Part shown: one piece after another, positions 1 to 8,106 of the stretch
Position numbering within the stretch: the first letter of the stretch is position 1
How the letters are laid out: every line of letters starts with the position of its first letter
NCBI GenBank assembly: GCA_004292515.1
Contig: RDXB01000030.1
Coordinates: 1 to 64,000 of the forward strand
Direction of reading: 5' to 3'
Length of the DNA: 64,000 nt
DNA from: Oscillatoriales cyanobacterium
GTDB lineage: Bacteria; Cyanobacteriota; Cyanobacteriia; CACIAM-69d
Notes under the pieces: model-generated
Told to the model about the DNA's origin: nothing
The model's database searches: none
Seen by the model: the letters and a program-made list of their open reading frames with translations, nothing else
Made by a program: the position numbers and the translations under genes

Positions 1-1559
1 GGCACATCCCCAAACCGCCGAAAATGCCATTGCAAATAGCCAATCCACACCACCAAATCCGCGATCGCCGCCGCCCTCGGATTAATTTCAATCCCTAAAA
101 ACTGGCTCGGATTAATTTGCTCAAAATCCAACCGCAACTGATCTCGCCCCGACACCTCCGCCAGCCGCGCCAACACCTCCGACTCCAACTCCTTCATCAA
201 ATCCATCGTCACATACAAAAAATTTCCCGTCCCACAAGCCGGATCGAGAATCGTAATTTCTCGCAGTTCCTTCAGGAAATTTTCTAACTCCAAAACCGCC
301 CGATCGCGCTGAATTTTTGTTGGTTCGATCGCCCCGATCGCCCCGATCGCCTCGGCAGCAAGGGGCTTAAGCCCCTTGTCTAATCGACTATTTTCGCCCC
401 TGCTAGGTTGGGGTTCTTCGCCCATCCCCAACACCCCATCCACCGCAATTTGTACCAGCCGCCACCGCTCCCGCAACGGCTCCAACACCACCGGCCGCAC
501 CAACCGTTCCACATAGGCACGCGGCGTATAATGCGCCCCCAACTTGCTGCGTTCCTTTGTATCTAATGCCCGTTCCAACAACGTCCCAAAAATCGCCGGT
601 TCAACTTTTTGCCAATCCCGTTTCGCCGCCCGCAACAACGTCGCCAACTGCTCCCCACTCAACGCGATCGCCGACGAATCCTCAAACAAACCCCCATTGA
701 ATTGCAGCAACTTGCCATAATCCCAAAAGGGTTTCCCCTCATTCATCGCCGCCCACAGCGCCTCAATTCCCGCTTGGAACTTGTGCGGGCTTGGTTGCCA
801 CCGTTCCTCCAGGTTCTCCGTAAAAATCGGCTCTTTTTGTAACAGCCCCACATCCTCCGCAAACATCGTGAAAATGCAGCGCATCAGGAAATCCGCCACC
901 AACTTTGGATCGCGACCCTCCGCCTCCAACGACTTCGCCAAATCCGCCAAATCCGCCGCCACTTCCCGCGTCACCTGCGCCGCAATTTTCTCCGGGTTGC
1001 GCTTTTGTGGATCGGTGAAAATATCCACAAATAATTCAAAAATCTCCGGCTTGGCTAAATCCCCAAACGGAATTTCCTGGCGCGCATCATAGCTGCCATA
1101 ATCCAACTCCGAAGCCGCCCCAAAATCTGACCAAATTTGGAAGCTCTCGCCAATGTCGCAAGTAATCAGAAACGGCGGGCGATTTTTGAACGTTCGGGCA
1201 TAGGAAACCGCTTGGTTAAAGGCTCCCCGCATTGCTTTGCGATAGGTTTCCGTGCCGCGCTTGGCCGTGCCCACTTTGCCGCCACTCACGCCGCCCTGTT
1301 TCGCTTCCAAAATGAAGCAATTTTCTTTATACAGATCAATAAATCCCGCGCTCTTTTTGCCGCTGGGGTGATAGATCGTCACATCCCGATCAAAACAATA
1401 GGGATCACCCGCGATCGCCCCCTTCGGATCGGGCCGCGCCACCCCCAACACCTCGCACCATTCACTCAAAAAAAGCTGATAATTGCCCCGCTCATTGCCG
1501 CTCGATGCTTGCCACCGCTGAATGAAACGTGCGATCGGGCTAGAAGCTGGCTCAGACAT
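1..1559 (-). CDS. MmeI-like restriction-modification protein (partial, 5' part)
   Basis: The reading frame is open from ATG at 1559 to the left window edge (about 519 codons), so the C-terminus is missing. Residues 75-87 show D-x9-E-x-K (D75, E85, K87), the PD-(D/E)xK nuclease arrangement of MmeI-type enzymes that join endonuclease and N6-adenine methyltransferase in one chain. A helical linker follows, then GAHYTP near 341 and the SAM-binding motif I LDPACGTGNF near 437. The catalytic NPPY motif and the target-recognition domain would lie outside the window. The likely role is a single-protein restriction-modification enzyme or a methyltransferase with a defence role. Oddity: a 20-base palindrome repeat is embedded in frame around residues 394-401 and translates as DKGLKPLA. 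It lies in a stretch between the HYTP and motif I blocks. The function is firm at family level; the target sequence is unknown. Confidence 0.88.
   Translation of the reverse strand, partial: MSEPASSPIARFIQRWQASSGNERGNYQLFLSEWCEVLGVARPDPKGAIAGDPYCFDRDVTIYHPSGKKSAGFIDLYKENCFILEAKQGGVSGGKVGTAKRGTETYRKAMRGAFNQAVSYARTFKNRPPFLITCDIGESFQIWSDFGAASELDYGSYDARQEIPFGDLAKPEIFELFVDIFTDPQKRNPEKIAAQVTREVAADLADLAKSLEAEGRDPKLVADFLMRCIFTMFAEDVGLLQKEPIFTENLEERWQPSPHKFQAGIEALWAAMNEGKPFWDYGKLLQFNGGLFEDSSAIALSGEQLATLLRAAKRDWQKVEPAIFGTLLERALDTKERSKLGAHYTPRAYVERLVRPVVLEPLRERWRLVQIAVDGVLGMGEEPQPSRGENSRLDKGLKPLAAEAIGAIGAIEPTKIQRDRAVLELENFLKELREITILDPACGTGNFLYVTMDLMKELESEVLARLAEVSGRDQLRLDFEQINPSQFLGIEINPRAAAIADLVVWIGYLQWHFRRFGDV
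359..378. repeat. Palindrome repeat copy inside coding sequence
   Basis: A perfect copy of CAAGGGGCTTAAGCCCCTTG, the core of the interspersed element family described below. Here it lies inside the MmeI-like gene and keeps the frame open. The flanks show only weak resemblance to full elements, so this is a short or decayed copy. Confidence 0.9.
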
Positions 1560-1943
1560 AGCGCAATCGTACAGCAAGATACATGATTGTAGTACTGTAA
1601 CTAGTCTATTTTGATTGATTACACTATTGATCGTTAGGGAGCAAGGGGCTTAAGCCCCTTGTCTGTCACGACGGACTTCCTAGCATTAACCTAATGCTTT
1701 AGTAGCTAGTAGGGTGGGCATTGCCCACCAAAACTGCCGTCACACCCAAAATTGAGAACAACGCCCTAAAAACTACTTTCACCTTTGAGCTAGTAGGGTG
1801 GGCATTGCCCACCAAAACTGCCGTCACACCCAAAATCGAGAACAACGCCCTAAAAACTACTTTCACCTTTGAGAAACTTTGGGGGACAACTTTGGAGAAT
1901 AGTGGTGGGCAGTGCCCACCCTACCCAGACTTTATGAAAGGCA
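1560..1943. repeat. Intergenic repeats: palindrome copy and an 84-bp tandem duplication
   Basis: No gene is supported here. A perfect family A palindrome lies at 1642-1661. From 1707 an 84-bp unit is present twice (1707-1790 and 1791-1873, nearly identical). Each unit starts with TAGGGTGGGCATTGCCCACC, a self-complementary hairpin sequence. A reverse-oriented partner (GGTGGGCAGTGCCCACCCTA) closes the block at about 1905-1924. The block therefore looks like a duplicated hairpin element bounded by inverted ends. A weaker relative of this hairpin is at about 35806-35822. Confidence 0.8.
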
Positions 1944-2453
1944 TTAACGGCAACCGTCTACTGATACCACGTAAACTTTGCCGATCGAACCCGTGTTGCC
2001 CACCTTCACATTCACCTGAAAAGGCTGAATATTTCGACCCTGTTGACGACGCGGATAGGCAGCCACCGGAAACAGCTCGTTTTCTTCGGTGACAATTCGC
2101 TCGTCATAGAAGCGATCGTTGCTGTTGTTGCCATACTTCAAAAACATTTCAGCCTGATAATTGCCCGAGTCTTTGAAAAACAAATTCACCCGAAAACTGG
2201 CGAAACTTTGATTACTCGGAACCACAAAATCCGTGTTCCAGTTGTTGCGCGTCAACAACAGACCGGGCGCTGAAACCCGCTTCACCACTTCGGGATCAGT
2301 TCCCCCCACAGGCATCAATGGAACAGCCCGTCGGCATTCAACCTGCGGAGCTGTTCGATCTTGGGCTTGGGCGGTGATAGTTTGGAGTCCCGCCAAGCCC
2401 AAACCGAGACTGGTGAGGGCAGCGATCGCAAGCGGCCGGTTCATAGCGCGCAA
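1944..2453 (-). CDS. Secreted protein of unknown function
   Basis: 169 residues. The N-terminus has a charged start followed by a hydrophobic stretch (LAIAALTSLGLGLAGLQTI) and ends in AQAQ, a typical signal peptide with cleavage near residue 31. The internal ATG at 2444 (MNRPLAI) would make a tidier signal peptide and is an alternative start. The mature part has no motif I recognise. It is rich in aromatic and Asn residues and ends in VVSVDGCR, with Cys residues near the start (VECRR) and end that could form a disulfide. It is probably a periplasmic or extracellular beta-rich protein. The adjacent divergent gene codes for a TPR protein and gives no functional clue. Confidence 0.7.
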   Translation of the reverse strand: MRAMNRPLAIAALTSLGLGLAGLQTITAQAQDRTAPQVECRRAVPLMPVGGTDPEVVKRVSAPGLLLTRNNWNTDFVVPSNQSFASFRVNLFFKDSGNYQAEMFLKYGNNSNDRFYDERIVTEENELFPVAAYPRRQQGRNIQPFQVNVKVGNTGSIGKVYVVSVDGCR

Positions 2454-2549
2454 AGAGTTCCTAAAAATGCCCCTTAAGATTAACCCAAGGCCTTGCGGCT
2501 GCGTAAAGGGCTAGAACGTTAATTTCAGCATTCCAGACGAGGCGATCTC

Positions 2550-3155
2550 GTGACCAGCAATCCCCAATCGACCGAATTTGACTCCCCATCGATCGCCTCA
2601 GCCCCGGATGCAAAACCGGTGACGGACTTTGAGGTAATGTCACACGATCGGGCCCAGGAGCTATACCAACAGGGGCGATCGCTCTTTGAAGCGGGTCGCT
2701 ATCGAGAGGCGATCGAGGCCTTGGAATCGGCGGTGTCGCTGTTGGCGGCGGCCAGTGCCCTGGGCGGCGAGATGCAAGTGTGGCTAGTGACGGCCTACGA
2801 GGCGGCGGGGCTACAGGACTTGGCAGTGCAGCTTTGTCGGCAACTGAGCAAGCACCCCAGCCTAGAAACGCGATCGCAGGCGCGGCGGCTGTTGGCCATT
2901 TTGGAAGCGCCGATTTTGAGCAAGCGGCCCGAGTGGCTGACCGAAATTCCCGATTTGTCAAATTTGGATGAGGCGGGCAACTCCGGCGGCCGGGCCACGG
3001 CAACGGTCGCGCCAGCCCAGCGATCGCGCCCCCGCCCCACCCCGGAACCAGAGCCGATCGATCCCGCCTCGATCGTTCACGAAAACCGCTTTTTGGGTTT
3101 TAGCCTCGTGGTGGTGGGTCTCTTAATCGGTGGCTGGTGGATCTGGAGTCGTTAA
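2550..3155 (+). CDS. TPR-containing membrane-anchored protein
   Basis: 201 residues from GTG at 2550. Residues about 28-120 contain tetratricopeptide-like helices (AQELYQQGRSLFEAGRYREAIEALESAV, then a pair ending ETRSQARRLLAIL). A Pro/Arg-rich linker follows, then a C-terminal hydrophobic segment LGFSLVVVGLLIGGWWIWSR, a single membrane anchor with the TPR part facing the cytoplasm. It probably acts as a protein-protein scaffold; no partner is indicated by neighbours. A GC-rich hairpin lies 32 bases after the stop. Confidence 0.8.
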   Translation: MTSNPQSTEFDSPSIASAPDAKPVTDFEVMSHDRAQELYQQGRSLFEAGRYREAIEALESAVSLLAAASALGGEMQVWLVTAYEAAGLQDLAVQLCRQLSKHPSLETRSQARRLLAILEAPILSKRPEWLTEIPDLSNLDEAGNSGGRATATVAPAQRSRPRPTPEPEPIDPASIVHENRFLGFSLVVVGLLIGGWWIWSR

Positions 3156-3186
3156 ATACGCCCAAAATGCGCCAAAGCACGCCAAA

Positions 3187-3220
3187 GGCCGATGGAGAAC
3201 ATCCATCGGCCCCGTTGTTT
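3187..3220 (+). terminator. Probable terminator hairpin after the TPR gene
   Basis: GGCCGATGG (3187-3195) pairs perfectly with CCATCGGCC (3203-3211) over a 7-base loop and is followed by a short T-containing run (CCGTTGTTT). The T tract is weak, so it could be a plain hairpin. Confidence 0.5.
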
Positions 3221-3302
3221 GGATGGCTAGATTATTCAGGACTCACGCAAGCCCTCAATTGCCCTCATCCCCTAACCCCTTCTCCCAGGTCGGGGGAGGG
3301 GC

Positions 3303-3606
3303 TAGGGCGTGTCATCAATTAGCCTGAAATCCTGGTGCTGCCGTTAGCGAATCGTGGGGAGCAAGGGGCTTAAGCCCCTTGTTACGACAACTGAGGCATG
3401 GAAAACCGACGATATGCTGCCGTTAGCAAATCGTGGGGAGCAAGGGGCTTCAGCCCCTTGTTACGACAACTGAGGTATGGAAAACCGACGATATGCTGCC
3501 GTTAGCAAATCGTGGGGAGCAAGGGGCTTCAGCCCCTTGTTACGACAACTGAGGCATGGAAAACCGACGATTTCAGACTCATTCCAGCAAATGATGACAC
3601 CCACTA
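3303..3606. mobile_element. Family A MITE-like element with a triplicated 79-bp core
   Basis: The ends read TAGGGCGTGTCATCA (3303) and, reversed, TAGTGGGTGTCATCA (3606): imperfect terminal inverted repeats with TA at each border. Inside, the central palindrome occurs three times at 3362, 3441 and 3520, exactly 79 bases apart, within near-identical 79-bp units. The second and third copies carry CTTCAG instead of CTTAAG at the centre. The element therefore seems to have expanded by internal tandem duplication. It lies between the TPR gene and the 3' end of sat. Confidence 0.85.
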
Positions 3607-3715
3607 GGGTCTTCGCAAATCCTGCATCGATCCTGACCAGACTGACCCGACCAGACTGACCCGACCAGACTGACCCGACCAGACTGATTGCGCTAACCTG
3701 ACTAGACTGCTTGCG

Positions 3716-4900
3716 CTAAATCGAATAGGACTCGGGGATCTGCATGGCGCGGGCCAGCTCGGCCGCCACCAAGGGGCGCGAGAATTCCGGCGGCGGCAAC
3801 TCACCGCGACGCAACATTTCCCGCACCTTCGTCCCCGACAGGTGCACCCGCTCATCGGGTTCGCTGGGGCTGGTTTTGGAGGTGGCCATGCCCTGAGTGC
3901 GCTTGCAGTAGAAGGCGTGCTCAAACTTCAGGGGCATGATGCCCAACTCTGCCGGGGTGAACTCATCAAAGATGTATTGCGCGTCGTAGGTGCCGTAGTA
4001 GTCACCCACCCCGGCATGGTCGCGGCCAACAATGAAGTGGGTGCAGCCATAGTTCTTGCGGATCAAGGCGTGGAAAATTGCCTCGCGGGGGCCGGCATAG
4101 CGCATGGCGCAGGGGTTAATCGCCAAAATCACGCGGCCGCGCGGGAAGTAGTTTTCCAGCATGATTTCATAGCAGCGCATTCGCACATCGGCGGCGATGT
4201 CGTCACTCTTGGTTACGCCGACCAACGGGTGCAAGAACAGCCCATCGGTGATTTCTAGGGCGCACTTGATGATGTATTCGTGGGCGCGGTGGATCGGGTT
4301 GCGGGTTTGGAAGGCGACGATCGATTTCCAGCCCTTTTCGCGGAAGGCGTGGCGCGAGTCGATCGGGTCGATTTGGTAGAGGGGGAAGCGGGAGTCGGGT
4401 TCGCGCTCCAACAGCCACACGGGGCCGGCTAGGTAAGTGCCGCCTTGGTTGTAAACCACGGCCACGCCGGGGTGCTTCTCTTCGTTGGTGCGATAGACGT
4501 TGATCGCTTCGTGGGCTTTGTCGTAACGATATTTTTCAGTGAGTTCCAATACCCCAATGAAGCGGCCTGTGGGGTCATCGAGGCGCACCAGTTGACCCAC
4601 TTGCAGGGTGTTGGCTACGTCGTCGCTAGCGGGCAAGGTGACGGGAATTGACCAGGGCAGCCCGTTGGCCAGCCGCATATCGGTGACGACGGTGTTGTAG
4701 TCGGCCTGGCCCATGAAGCCGTTGATCGGGCTGAAGGCTCCGATCGCGATCGCGATCAAGTCACAAACGGCGCGATCGTCCAGGGCGATCCGGGGCAAAT
4801 GGTCGGCCTTGCTGAGAAATTCGGCCTTTTGCTCGGGGCTGGCAATGCGGTTAACGAGTGTGCCGCCATGGGGGGCGATCGCGTCGGCTGTACGGGTCAT
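3716..4900 (-). CDS. sat: Sulfate adenylyltransferase (ATP sulfurylase)
   Basis: 394 residues, the usual length of the homomeric cyanobacterial and plastid-type ATP sulfurylase. It makes adenosine 5'-phosphosulfate from ATP and sulfate, the first step of assimilatory sulfate reduction in the cytoplasm. Visible motifs are [12 protein letters not shown] near residue 198 (ATP/sulfate site with the HxxH-like nucleotide-binding signature) and [12 protein letters not shown] near 291. The N-terminus starts [18 protein letters not shown], as in family members. No other sulfur-assimilation gene is adjacent. The 3' end is separated from an insertion element by about 110 bases holding short tandem CTGACCCGACCAGA repeats (3636-3690). 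Confidence 0.96.
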   Translation of the reverse strand: MTRTADAIAPHGGTLVNRIASPEQKAEFLSKADHLPRIALDDRAVCDLIAIAIGAFSPINGFMGQADYNTVVTDMRLANGLPWSIPVTLPASDDVANTLQVGQLVRLDDPTGRFIGVLELTEKYRYDKAHEAINVYRTNEEKHPGVAVVYNQGGTYLAGPVWLLEREPDSRFPLYQIDPIDSRHAFREKGWKSIVAFQTRNPIHRAHEYIIKCALEITDGLFLHPLVGVTKSDDIAADVRMRCYEIMLENYFPRGRVILAINPCAMRYAGPREAIFHALIRKNYGCTHFIVGRDHAGVGDYYGTYDAQYIFDEFTPAELGIMPLKFEHAFYCKRTQGMATSKTSPSEPDERVHLSGTKVREMLRRGELPPPEFSRPLVAAELARAMQIPESYSI

Positions 4901-5136
4901 GGAGGTCGAGTGAGGTTGCTTGAAGGGAATAATCAGTAAAAATTCAACACTAAAACGGCCGCCTTGTGGCGGTTACTTCGATCGCAGCAAGGCGGTTCAT
5001 GATTGCACCCTGAACCACCAGAGACCTACTCGATCGGCAATTCAGTTGCCTATAATCAGTGGGGTTGCAGTGTGGAATTTAATCCATCTCAACTATTAGA
5101 AATCATGGCAGATTTTGTGTTTTTGGGAGGACTTTT

Positions 5137-5643
5137 ATGGCTCGCAATGAATTGAAAAATCAGCGCCCAGGTTGGCAATTTATCAGTTGCTTGGGTGTGC
5201 TGGGTCTAGGCTTGGGATCGGTGATGACCGTTGCTGCCGTGGCCCAAGAGACTGGGGCGATCGTCCAAGCTACCGCCCCGAAACAGGCCCCCAGTAACCT
5301 CGACCAAATTTTGACGGGTTTGCCCCGGCCCCAAGGATCACCGCGTAATTTGGCCACAATGTTTGGTGCAAATGCCTATGGGCAAAAAATGCTGAACTTT
5401 CAAGTGAAGCTCAAGCCCGAGCAAGCGGCCCAGTTTTATAAGACTGAACTGACCAAAAAAGGCTATGTGGAGCGACCGATCAACACCCAAGTTGCTCAGT
5501 GGGGAATCAACCTGGTGTTTGATCCACCGGCCACGATGAGTTTGCGACCAACATCACCAGCCAAAAAAGTGGCCTTGGTGGTGCAAGGAACCATGCTTGG
5601 CCCCGACACAATTAACATCAATGTGCGGTTTGAAGAACTGTAG
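5137..5643 (+). CDS. Secreted or membrane-anchored protein of unknown function
   Basis: 168 residues from ATG at 5137, with a good ribosome site (GGGAGGA) just upstream. The N-terminus is basic then hydrophobic (FISCLGVLGLGLGSVMTVAAVA) and ends AVAQE, a signal peptide. The mature part begins with a Pro/Leu-rich motif (LTGLPRPQGS) and ends in a beta-rich half. I do not recognise a family. Confidence 0.72.
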   Translation: MARNELKNQRPGWQFISCLGVLGLGLGSVMTVAAVAQETGAIVQATAPKQAPSNLDQILTGLPRPQGSPRNLATMFGANAYGQKMLNFQVKLKPEQAAQFYKTELTKKGYVERPINTQVAQWGINLVFDPPATMSLRPTSPAKKVALVVQGTMLGPDTININVRFEEL

Positions 5644-5715
5644 ATTCCATGCTCTTTTTGAGCAGATCTAAAAGGCATCTTCAGTCATCTACAACACAGC
5701 AATAGTTGTGGGAAA

Positions 5716-5735
5716 CAAGGGGCTTAAGCTCCTTG
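5716..5735. repeat. Decayed palindrome copy
   Basis: CAAGGGGCTTAAGCTCCTTG differs by one base from the core palindrome. Just downstream (about 5755-5815) lies a short AT-rich stretch of imperfect roughly 12-base repeats resembling AATACTCATACC. Confidence 0.7.
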
Positions 5736-5961
5736 TTTGACTGTATGAAAAGCCAATACTCATATCATTGCTCATGCCAATATACATACTAATACTCATA
5801 CCAATGCTCATAGTAGATGAAACCAAATTAGCCCCCAAAACTGAGTAGGCCACGGCCAGAGGGGCGATCACCTTGCCCACCGAGATGTGTCGATCGGGGA
5901 AGTCTTGCTTTAGGATGATGGGTTGGCAGGAACATAATCTAATTTCTTGGAGGTAGCGATC

Positions 5962-6921
5962 GTGTCAGAACGTGCAGGCCGATTCCCCGACTTTTTGACC
6001 GAGGCGGTTGCGGATTTGACCGAGGCGGAGTCGATCGACTTTGTGCAGCAAATTCAGCGCCAAACGATTAATGTGCCGTTGCCCTACGCCCACAGCTTGC
6101 TCCCGATCGCCACCAGTTTTGTCAGGGCGCAACCTGCGATCGAAACGGCGACTGACAGGAATAGTGCACCTATTTTGGCAATCCACGGCTTTGATAGTTC
6201 ATTGTTGGAATATCGGCGATTGTTGCCAAAGTTAGCTGAACAATGTGCGACCTGGGCGATCGATCTATTGGGGTTTGGTTTTACCGATCGCCCCGAAAAA
6301 TTAGACTTTACGGCTGAAGCAATACGCACCCATCTCTACGCTTTTTGGCAGCAGATGATTGGGCAACCCGTCATTTTAATCGGGGCATCGATGGGCGGGT
6401 CTGTGGCTATGGACTTTGCCCTCACCTATCCCGAAGCGGTGCAAAAGTTGGTGTTGCTTGATAGTGCCGGATTTGTGGGTAAGCCGATCGCCAGCCGGTT
6501 TTTGATTCCACCCTTGGGGCAACTGGCGACACAGTTTCTATCTACAAAAGGGGTGCGATCGGGCATTGGCCGCAAAGCCTACGCCGACCCCGATCGCTGC
6601 GCCACCGAGGAAGCCTATCGCTGTGGGGCACTGCATTTGGGGATGCCCCGTTGGAGTGAAGCACTGATTTCCTTCACACGCAACGGGGGCTACACTATTT
6701 CGGGCGATCGCATTGCCCAAATTCCGCAAGAAACCCTAATTTTGTGGGGCGATCGCGACCAGATTTTGGGTACTCAAAACGCCACGCGATTGCAAGCCAC
6801 GATTCCCAAGAATCAATTGGTTTGGATTGATCATTGCGGTCATGTTCCCCATCTTGAACAGCCCGATCACACCGCCGATGCCATTTGGCAATTTATAGAT
6901 CGGACTGAGGCTCAATCATGA
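5962..6921 (+). CDS. Alpha/beta hydrolase
   Basis: The GTG at 5962 is chosen because GGAGG at 5949-5953 sits 8 bases upstream; an in-frame TTG at 5947 would overlap that site. The product is about 319 residues and has the alpha/beta-hydrolase fold. The oxyanion segment is IHGFDSSL, the nucleophile elbow is GASMGG (Ser), the acid follows in LWGDRDQILG, and the catalytic His is in CGHVPHLEQPD. The family covers esterases, dehalogenases and C-C hydrolases. Cyanobacteria carry several such paralogues and the substrate cannot be read from the sequence. No signal peptide is visible. Confidence 0.88.
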   Translation: MSERAGRFPDFLTEAVADLTEAESIDFVQQIQRQTINVPLPYAHSLLPIATSFVRAQPAIETATDRNSAPILAIHGFDSSLLEYRRLLPKLAEQCATWAIDLLGFGFTDRPEKLDFTAEAIRTHLYAFWQQMIGQPVILIGASMGGSVAMDFALTYPEAVQKLVLLDSAGFVGKPIASRFLIPPLGQLATQFLSTKGVRSGIGRKAYADPDRCATEEAYRCGALHLGMPRWSEALISFTRNGGYTISGDRIAQIPQETLILWGDRDQILGTQNATRLQATIPKNQLVWIDHCGHVPHLEQPDHTADAIWQFIDRTEAQS

Positions 6922-7105
6922 GTCAGTAATAGTCAGCAATAGTCAGTAATACAGTCACGTTCAGGTAGAGACTATTCCATTCCATCAACAATCTTTAACC
7001 AGTCGCTCTCAATTGGCTGCGGCACAAGTAGTCATACCAAACTAGACCGTTTTGAAATCTTGAGTGGCAGCTTTCACCAATTCCGAAAAGTCTGCCCCAT
7101 CGTTT

Positions 7106-7666
7106 CTATAGTCGATAGGTTGGTGTTGAGCGTACGAGTGCCGAAGACAATTCAGTGAAAATTTGATCAACATTATCCCCACTTCTTGCAGAAGTCCAAT
7201 ACAGCGGACATTGTTCAGACGAGATCAAGGGTTCCAAGCAATTTGCGATTTTTTCTAGCTCCCTTGGTTCAATCAAATCGACTTTGTTCAAAGCCAAAAT
7301 AACTGACCCGGCTGGTGAAATCGTTCGCACTAGATTAACGTGGTCGCGTATGTGATCTAGGGTTTCGGGGCGGGTGACATCAGCCACAATGATCGACCCC
7401 GAAGAGCCTTGCAAATAGCTGGGGGCAATCCGTTGGAATTTGGTCTGACCTTCCACATCCCAAATCAGAAGCTGCACAGCCGTTGGTTGGGTTAAGTCTT
7501 CATACTGATCATTTTCAGGGAGAGGCACTAATTTGCGCGAGATTTTGACACCAATGGTTGATAGATAGCGATCGCTGAATTGCCGATCAACAAACCGTCG
7601 CACGAGACTGGTTTTCCCAACAGCGTAATCACCCACTAAACAAATTTTCTTTGCAAGAGTTTGCAT
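7106..7666 (-). CDS. Rab/Ras-like small GTPase
   Basis: The start is placed at the internal ATG at 7666 (MQTLAKKICLVG), typical for bacterial Rab-like proteins; 7681 is an alternative. The product is about 186 residues. All GTPase boxes are visible: G1 GDYAVGKTS, G2 Thr in STIGVKI, G3 DVEGQ (Gln present as in hydrolysis-competent Ras), G4 NKVD and G5 TSA. There is no C-terminal lipidation Cys, so membrane recruitment would need a partner. Downstream of the envelope protein gene at 8107-11031 on the same strand, after about 440 bases, it likely works with that protein's longin/roadblock-like domain (inference). Function of the pair is unknown. Confidence 0.9.
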   Translation of the reverse strand: MQTLAKKICLVGDYAVGKTSLVRRFVDRQFSDRYLSTIGVKISRKLVPLPENDQYEDLTQPTAVQLLIWDVEGQTKFQRIAPSYLQGSSGSIIVADVTRPETLDHIRDHVNLVRTISPAGSVILALNKVDLIEPRELEKIANCLEPLISSEQCPLYWTSARSGDNVDQIFTELSSALVRSTPTYRL

Positions 7667-7802
7667 TACTTCACAGATCATTAACAGGAATTAGACTGGG
7701 TTTGATCATCTCGATCATGGCTGTAGATCACGAATTTAGATTATAGAGATCATCGTCAGATCATGGATTAATCAAATCATGGCTCACTCAATTGATGAAT
7801 CT

Positions 7803-7874
7803 ATTGACGGGTCGATTGACGGGTCGATTGACGGGTCAATCAATGGGTCAATCAATGGGTCAATCAATGATCAA
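7803..7874. repeat. 12-bp tandem repeat between the GTPase and envelope genes
   Basis: Six units of 12 bases, starting ATTGACGGGTCG and drifting to ATCAATGGGTCA. The block lies in the 440-base gap between the GTPase gene and the OmpA-like gene. An open frame covers it on the plus strand, but the predicted peptide is just the repeat (SIDG, SING) and is not credible as a gene. The remaining gap shows nothing recognisable. Confidence 0.85.
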
Positions 7875-8106
7875 GTAATCAAATGGTCGTGCCGTCATTC
7901 GGTAATGATGGACGGGTCAGATCCTTACCACATCAGCGATGAGCAATGTTTGACCCAAAGGCATCACCTCACGGGCACTACCCGATCCCGCTTCATGGAC
8001 TGTCCATCGGCCTTGGGTTTGATGATTCGAGAGCCGCCACTCTTCTCGGACGCGGCCCATCCGGTTCGGCTGATCTCCGCTGATCTCCTTGGGCGCTAAC
8101 CACCTG

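Noticed and set aside
3362-3560. CRISPR array
   Set aside because: Three regularly spaced palindromes, but the intervening sequences are the same in all units, so there are no spacers. No cas genes are present.
7779-8099. Plus-strand 106-residue frame with SIDG repeats
   Set aside because: The frame is created by the 12-bp tandem repeat; the rest lacks coding-like composition.
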